A stretch of 64,000 nt of DNA from Thiogranum sp963752745 (GTDB taxonomy: Bacteria; Pseudomonadota; Gammaproteobacteria; DSM-19610), in contig CAVWAK010000034.1 of the NCBI GenBank assembly GCA_963752745.1, forward strand, positions 1 to 64,000, read 5' to 3'. Below are positions 60,504-64,000 of this stretch, one piece after another. How positions within the stretch are numbered: the first letter of the stretch is position 1; the number at the start of each line of letters is the position of its first letter. A program made the position numbers and the translations under genes. The notes under the pieces were generated by a model, which did not search any database, was not told the origin of the DNA, and was given only the letters and a program-made list of their open reading frames with translations.

Positions 60504-61592
60504 ATGACACCCCTGGAACGCTACAAGGCTGACCTGGCGCGCGACGGATTTCACCATGATGTTGTGCAGCTGCAGGCTATTGAGCGGCTGCAGAGTCTTT
60601 ACAATAGGCTGGTTTCTCCGGTTGCGGTAGCGCCTGTCTGGTCAAGGTTGTTCGGCAAAAAAACACCGACCCTGCAGGGGCTGTATCTCTGGGGTGGGCC
60701 CGGTCGCGGCAAGACCTACCTGATGGACTGTTTTTATGAATGTCTGCCGGAAAATATGGGGCGTCGGGTGCACTTTCACCGTTATATGCTTGAGGTGCAT
60801 GAGGCACTCGATGGCCTGTATCGAACCAGGGATCCGCTGGATGTGGTGGCTGGGCAGCAGGCTAGCCAGTGCCGCGTGTTGTGTCTGGACGAGTTTCACG
60901 TCACTGACGTTGCCGATGCCATGTTGCTGGCGGGGTTGCTGACCGGCCTGTTTCGACGCGGCGTTGCCCTGGTGGCGACTTCCAATACTGCACCTGACGC
61001 TCTGTACCCTGATGGTTTGCAGCGCCAGCGCTTTCTGCCCGCCATTGATCAGTTGAAAACCCATTGCCAGGTTTTCGAGTTGGATGGGAAACAGGATTTC
61101 CGCCTGGAACACTTGCAGCACGCCAGCATCTACCAGATCATTAGCGGTCAACCGGCCGGAGACTGGCTTTCCGGTCGCTTGCAGGATCTGGCGCCCTTGT
61201 CCGGGGGGCACGGACAGACAAGCGTTCACCTGGCGGGCAGATCAGTAGCGGTTCGAGCGCTTGCGGGAGACGTGTTATGGGTGGAGTTTTCCGAACTTTG
61301 TGAGCAATCTCATTCGGTTCGGGATTATCTTGAGCTGGCCAGGGAGTTTCATACCCTGTTGCTCGAGGCTGTACCCTTGATGACTGAGGAGCAGGATGAG
61401 GCAGCGCGGCGCTTTATCCATCTGGTCGATGCACTTTACGACCATAACGTGACCTTGATAGTCACTGCCGAAGTGCCGCCGGAGCAGTTGTATACCGGGC
61501 ATCGGTTGCAACAGGCATTTGCCAGAACTGCGAGTCGACTGACCGAAATGTCTGGTCAGGCTTATCTGACGAAGCCGCATCGATCGAACTAG
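60504..61592 (+). CDS. zapE: Cell division ATPase ZapE (AFG1-like)
   Basis: A 362-residue AFG1/ZapE ATPase. MTPLERYKADLARDGFHHDVVQLQAIERL is the N-terminal signature; Walker A is GGPGRGKT near residue 62 and Walker B is CLDEFHVTDVADAMLL. In E. coli ZapE affects Z-ring stability during division. ATG 60504 is preferred to TTG 60498. It starts 24 bases after the protease stop, so these could be one unit. Length is standard for ZapE. Confidence 0.9.
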   Translation: MTPLERYKADLARDGFHHDVVQLQAIERLQSLYNRLVSPVAVAPVWSRLFGKKTPTLQGLYLWGGPGRGKTYLMDCFYECLPENMGRRVHFHRYMLEVHEALDGLYRTRDPLDVVAGQQASQCRVLCLDEFHVTDVADAMLLAGLLTGLFRRGVALVATSNTAPDALYPDGLQRQRFLPAIDQLKTHCQVFELDGKQDFRLEHLQHASIYQIISGQPAGDWLSGRLQDLAPLSGGHGQTSVHLAGRSVAVRALAGDVLWVEFSELCEQSHSVRDYLELAREFHTLLLEAVPLMTEEQDEAARRFIHLVDALYDHNVTLIVTAEVPPEQLYTGHRLQQAFARTASRLTEMSGQAYLTKPHRSN

Positions 61593-61614
61593 ACGCAATT
61601 ACGGAGGAATAATA

Positions 61615-62136
61615 ATGTATCGATGGGCCTGGGTATTTCTGATTCTGGGTGTGTCAGTGCAGGCTGAAGACACCGCGATTCCTGATCCGGACTGGGAGGT
61701 TGCGCGTGCCCAGTTTGCAACCACCATTAGTGATCGTGAGCCGGTAGATGATGTTGTGTTGCTGGCGAGACCGGCAAATCATGTATACTTTTTTACAGAT
61801 CTGCGGCACCTGCAGGAGCGCACTGTCACACACCGGTGGGAATACGGAGGGCGGGCAGTTTCTATTGTGCCCTTCAAGGTAGGCGGGCCACGCTGGCGAG
61901 TATATTCAAGGGTTGAGATCGAGCCTGATCAGCTGGGTGAGTGGTCGGTAACAGTGGTCGATGAGAGTGGCTGGCCACTGTATACCGAGCTATTCCACTA
62001 TGTCGAAGCGGCTCCGGTGGCGCCGTCCCGGGTTTCTTTACCTGCGGCCGGGTCAGGCTCTGGCCAGCGTATTCCTGATGTTCAACCTCAATCAACGGTT
62101 GCGCCAGAGAGGGACGGTTCTGCTATCTCAGAATAG
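61615..62136 (+). CDS. DUF2914-type exported protein
   Basis: A 173-residue protein with a short signal peptide (MYRWAWVFLILGVSVQAED). The mature part has a DUF2914 domain: VYFFTDLRHLQERTVTHRWEYGGR, then VGGPRWRVYSRVEIEPDQLGEWSVTVVDESG. The domain is beta-rich and of unknown function, found in envelope proteins. GGAGG precedes ATG 61615. Its end overlaps the last bases of the minus-strand gene by nine bases. Confidence 0.75.
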   Translation: MYRWAWVFLILGVSVQAEDTAIPDPDWEVARAQFATTISDREPVDDVVLLARPANHVYFFTDLRHLQERTVTHRWEYGGRAVSIVPFKVGGPRWRVYSRVEIEPDQLGEWSVTVVDESGWPLYTELFHYVEAAPVAPSRVSLPAAGSGSGQRIPDVQPQSTVAPERDGSAISE

Positions 62137-63537
62137 TCCTGTAGCGCCTTCCTGGGGCGGTGTGTCAACGGCAGGTGTGGACGGAGCGTTTTCGTCCCTG
62201 AGCTGATCGGTTGGTTCGGCATTAGTGGCAGGAGCCTGATCTTCAATCAGTTCGCCGGGATTGCTTGCTTCGAAGCTTGGTGTTTCAGCTGTCTGCAGCG
62301 GCTCATCCACTGGTTCACTCGCCAGACTTGCTGTCGGAATATCGATGTCTTCGACCAGTATTTCGTCTTCAGCAACAGTCTCGGACTTTACAGCGGTCAC
62401 GCCAGTTGTCATCACTTCAGGTGAATCAGTAGTTACCGCCTCAGGTTCCCCGCTAGTTACCAACGCAGGCTCGTCAGTGACTACTGTCTCAGGCTTAACA
62501 TGTGTAACTACTTCTTCAGCTTGTGTTGGTGTTACAACGGGTACCGCCGCGATCGGTGGTGCCGGTACTGCTCGCTTCAGGCGCTGATCCAGGCGCTGTT
62601 TTGCCTCGTCACGGAGGTGTTTCTCCCGGGCTTCAATAGTCGCGAGCCACGCGGGGTCATTTTTCGCAGCGGATGGTGGTGTTGATTTTGCCGTGGGGGC
62701 GGGTGTTTTGGTCGCCGGCTTGCGTGGTGCGCTGGTAACGGGACTGCGACTTACCTTGTTCGTAGCAGGTGCTGCTGCTGTGGTTGCGGCGCCATGTTCC
62801 GGCTGCGTCCAGAACAGGTAGGCAGATACCGCGATGCCACAGACCAAACCTGCGGCAAGAGCTGGCACCCATAAACCGCGGCGACTTTTTGAATTCCCCT
62901 GCTTTCTGGCGTGTTCATACTCACGCTGTCTGTGTGTCGACCGTGCTGATCGTGTCTGGCTGGCAGCCGGCTCAGGTTCTGAGCGCGCCGGTTCTTCCGG
63001 GGCTAGTGTGGTGCTGGCGCCGGGAGATGCAGTTGTCTGTTGCACAGGAGCAGGTTGCGACCGTTTCTGCTTGCGGATTTTTTTGCTTTCCAGTCCCAGC
63101 AGCCTGATGAGTTGTTCTGGCGGTAGCTCCATCGACGGATGCAACGGATTAAAACTCGAGCAGACGTTGGCCGCACGTGGCTTGTCTGTGGCACGGCGTT
63201 GTTTCTTCTGCGTTTGCCCAGAGTCAATGGTTGTAGAGTCCGTCATAACTGCCTGCTTCCGTCGTGTTTGTGTCACTGTGTTCCGCGACAGGCTGTCGAT
63301 TTGTTCTGCCAGTCGCCGTGCCTGCACCGCTTCGCTGCGGATTTGGGCCGTATATGCTTGTATTTTGTCTTGCTCGTGCCCTGTGCCTGAGATCCGGTTT
63401 AAATTAATGCTATTTTTATCAGTAGCTTGGTGTGCATCCCCGACGTTTCGCCGTGCTTCTTCAGGATCGTCGCGACCGCCACCCTTCCGCGCTGTCAGGT
63501 TCGCTGACTGTTTCGGCTTGTGTCTAAAAAATCCCAT
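62128..63537 (-). CDS. Low-complexity single-span membrane protein
   Basis: A 469-residue protein I do not recognise. It begins MGFFRHKPKQSANL, then a charged, coil-like section, a helix around SMELPPEQLIRLLGLESKKI near residue 140, a Lys/Arg-rich segment, one membrane span at about 223-243 (LWVPALAAGLVCGIAVSAYL), and a long Pro/Ala/Thr/Val-rich acidic tail. The likely topology is a cytoplasmic N-terminus and a periplasmic or surface tail. Convergent with the DUF2914 gene, whose end it overlaps. ATG 63537 is chosen over TTG 63546. The antisense frame looks like a shadow. Confidence 0.6.
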   Translation of the reverse strand: MGFFRHKPKQSANLTARKGGGRDDPEEARRNVGDAHQATDKNSINLNRISGTGHEQDKIQAYTAQIRSEAVQARRLAEQIDSLSRNTVTQTRRKQAVMTDSTTIDSGQTQKKQRRATDKPRAANVCSSFNPLHPSMELPPEQLIRLLGLESKKIRKQKRSQPAPVQQTTASPGASTTLAPEEPARSEPEPAASQTRSARSTHRQREYEHARKQGNSKSRRGLWVPALAAGLVCGIAVSAYLFWTQPEHGAATTAAAPATNKVSRSPVTSAPRKPATKTPAPTAKSTPPSAAKNDPAWLATIEAREKHLRDEAKQRLDQRLKRAVPAPPIAAVPVVTPTQAEEVVTHVKPETVVTDEPALVTSGEPEAVTTDSPEVMTTGVTAVKSETVAEDEILVEDIDIPTASLASEPVDEPLQTAETPSFEASNPGELIEDQAPATNAEPTDQLRDENAPSTPAVDTPPQEGATGLF

Positions 63538-63777
63538 GACTGGCAATAGTTTGTTTCATAGTTGATATCGTCATCCAGGGCTATTTGTTGAGAGACAAGA
63601 GGATTAAATCATGCTATTTGTCACATATTAGGGAAACCGAGTGAGTCAAAACGGGATTCAGTAGGCATTTCCTGGTTTCCTGCGAAAGTATCGAGACAGG
63701 GCCAAGTGTTGCTGAAACAGCTACAATTGTGCGGGTAGGAGTGAATTCGCCGGGATGCGACGGGTCGGAGGTTGGGT

Positions 63778-64000
63778 ATGCGCAGTTACATACGCCATCC
63801 GTCGGATATTCCCCTTGAATATCAGGCAGATGAATATGCGGAAAGTGTCAGCCAGGAGCACCTGAATGACATCAGTGCCGGTGGCCTGTCATTCACTTCC
63901 ACGCATGCGCTGACGGCTGGCAGCCTGATCACCATTCGCATTAGCAATGTCGAACCGGATTTCGTCGCCCGGGCACAGGTGGTCTGGTGCCAGTCCGAAG
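63778..64000 (+). CDS. PilZ-domain protein, N-terminal part (cut by window edge)
   Basis: The first 74 codons of a protein with a PilZ domain: RSYIRHPSDIPLEYQADE near the start and LNDISAGGLSFTSTHALTAGSLITIRI afterwards, which fits the RxxxR and DxSxxG motifs that bind cyclic di-GMP. It continues past the right edge. GGAGG precedes ATG 63778 at a good distance. It suggests cyclic di-GMP signalling, consistent with the cNMP theme only loosely. Confidence 0.8.
   Translation, partial: MRSYIRHPSDIPLEYQADEYAESVSQEHLNDISAGGLSFTSTHALTAGSLITIRISNVEPDFVARAQVVWCQSE

Noticed and set aside
62834..63565. 243-residue plus frame opposite the low-complexity membrane protein
   Set aside because: High Cys and Arg with no domain and no ribosome site; the minus frame has a start, a membrane span and consistent tail composition.
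1..64000. tRNA, rRNA, CRISPR array, prophage or insertion-sequence signals
   Set aside because: I found no T-loop plus anticodon-arm patterns, no regularly spaced repeats and no transposase or integrase motifs.

Overview
This window appears to be a chromosomal segment of a sulfur-oxidising, probably autotrophic, free-living or symbiotic gammaproteobacterium (Chromatiales/Sedimenticola-like; placement inferred from gene content, not from a marker tree). Pointers are a QmoA-type flavoprotein at the left edge, a CbbQ-like AAA+ protein with a CbbO-like VWA partner, a split B12-dependent ribonucleotide reductase, and gene orders typical of gammaproteobacteria: rpe-gph-trpE, trpGDC-crp-osmC-speD-coq7 (close to the Pseudomonas order), rho/trxA/rhlB and ybeD-lipB-lipA. 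I saw no rRNA, tRNA, CRISPR array, prophage or insertion sequence.

Layout. 1-4.7 kb: qmoA (cut by the edge), divergent from a MoxR/CbbQ ATPase and a 1010-residue fusion of a RlmI-like methyltransferase with a CbbO/NorD-type VWA protein. 4.7-8.3 kb: class II ribonucleotide reductase nrdJa-nrdJb behind three NrdR boxes. 8.4-14.5 kb: a hydrolase, an unlisted 58-residue ORF, gspA-gspB, a secreted subtilase and a TerB-like protein. 14.6-22.8 kb: a histone-tailed HU protein, a SnoaL-like protein, a giant 1656-residue membrane protein (two cNMP-binding domains, rhodanese, long coiled coil, one membrane span, SUMF1/FGE-like domain), a sugar kinase, a Rieske protein and a double receiver. 22.9-27 kb: small and membrane proteins and DjlA.

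27.1-36.9 kb: central metabolism: rpe, gph, a Trp-rich leader peptide, trpEGDC, the cAMP-receptor gene with a perfect CRP-type operator, osmC-like, a VOC protein, speD, a lipoprotein, coq7 and a gamma carbonic anhydrase. 37-40.2 kb: rho and trxA (minus) and rhlB (plus). 40.4-46.1 kb: gspCDEF, the core of a type II secretion system whose pseudopilin and gspLM genes do not follow. 46.3-49.4 kb: SOS-controlled dnaE2 with a LexA box and no imuAB beside it. 49.5-56.5 kb: STAS-like protein, uracil-DNA glycosylase, ybeD-lipB-lipA, a glycosyltransferase-like gene joined to a VTC2-like GDP-hexose phosphorylase, ycgL and mlaC. 56.6-64 kb: exonuclease III, an M16C protease, ZapE, a DUF2914 protein, a low-complexity membrane protein and the start of a PilZ protein.

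Two items look least described: the methyltransferase-VWA fusion beside qmoA, and the giant cNMP/rhodanese/coiled-coil/FGE-like protein, which looks built to link a cytoplasmic nucleotide and sulfur-transfer module to a domain on the other side of the membrane.
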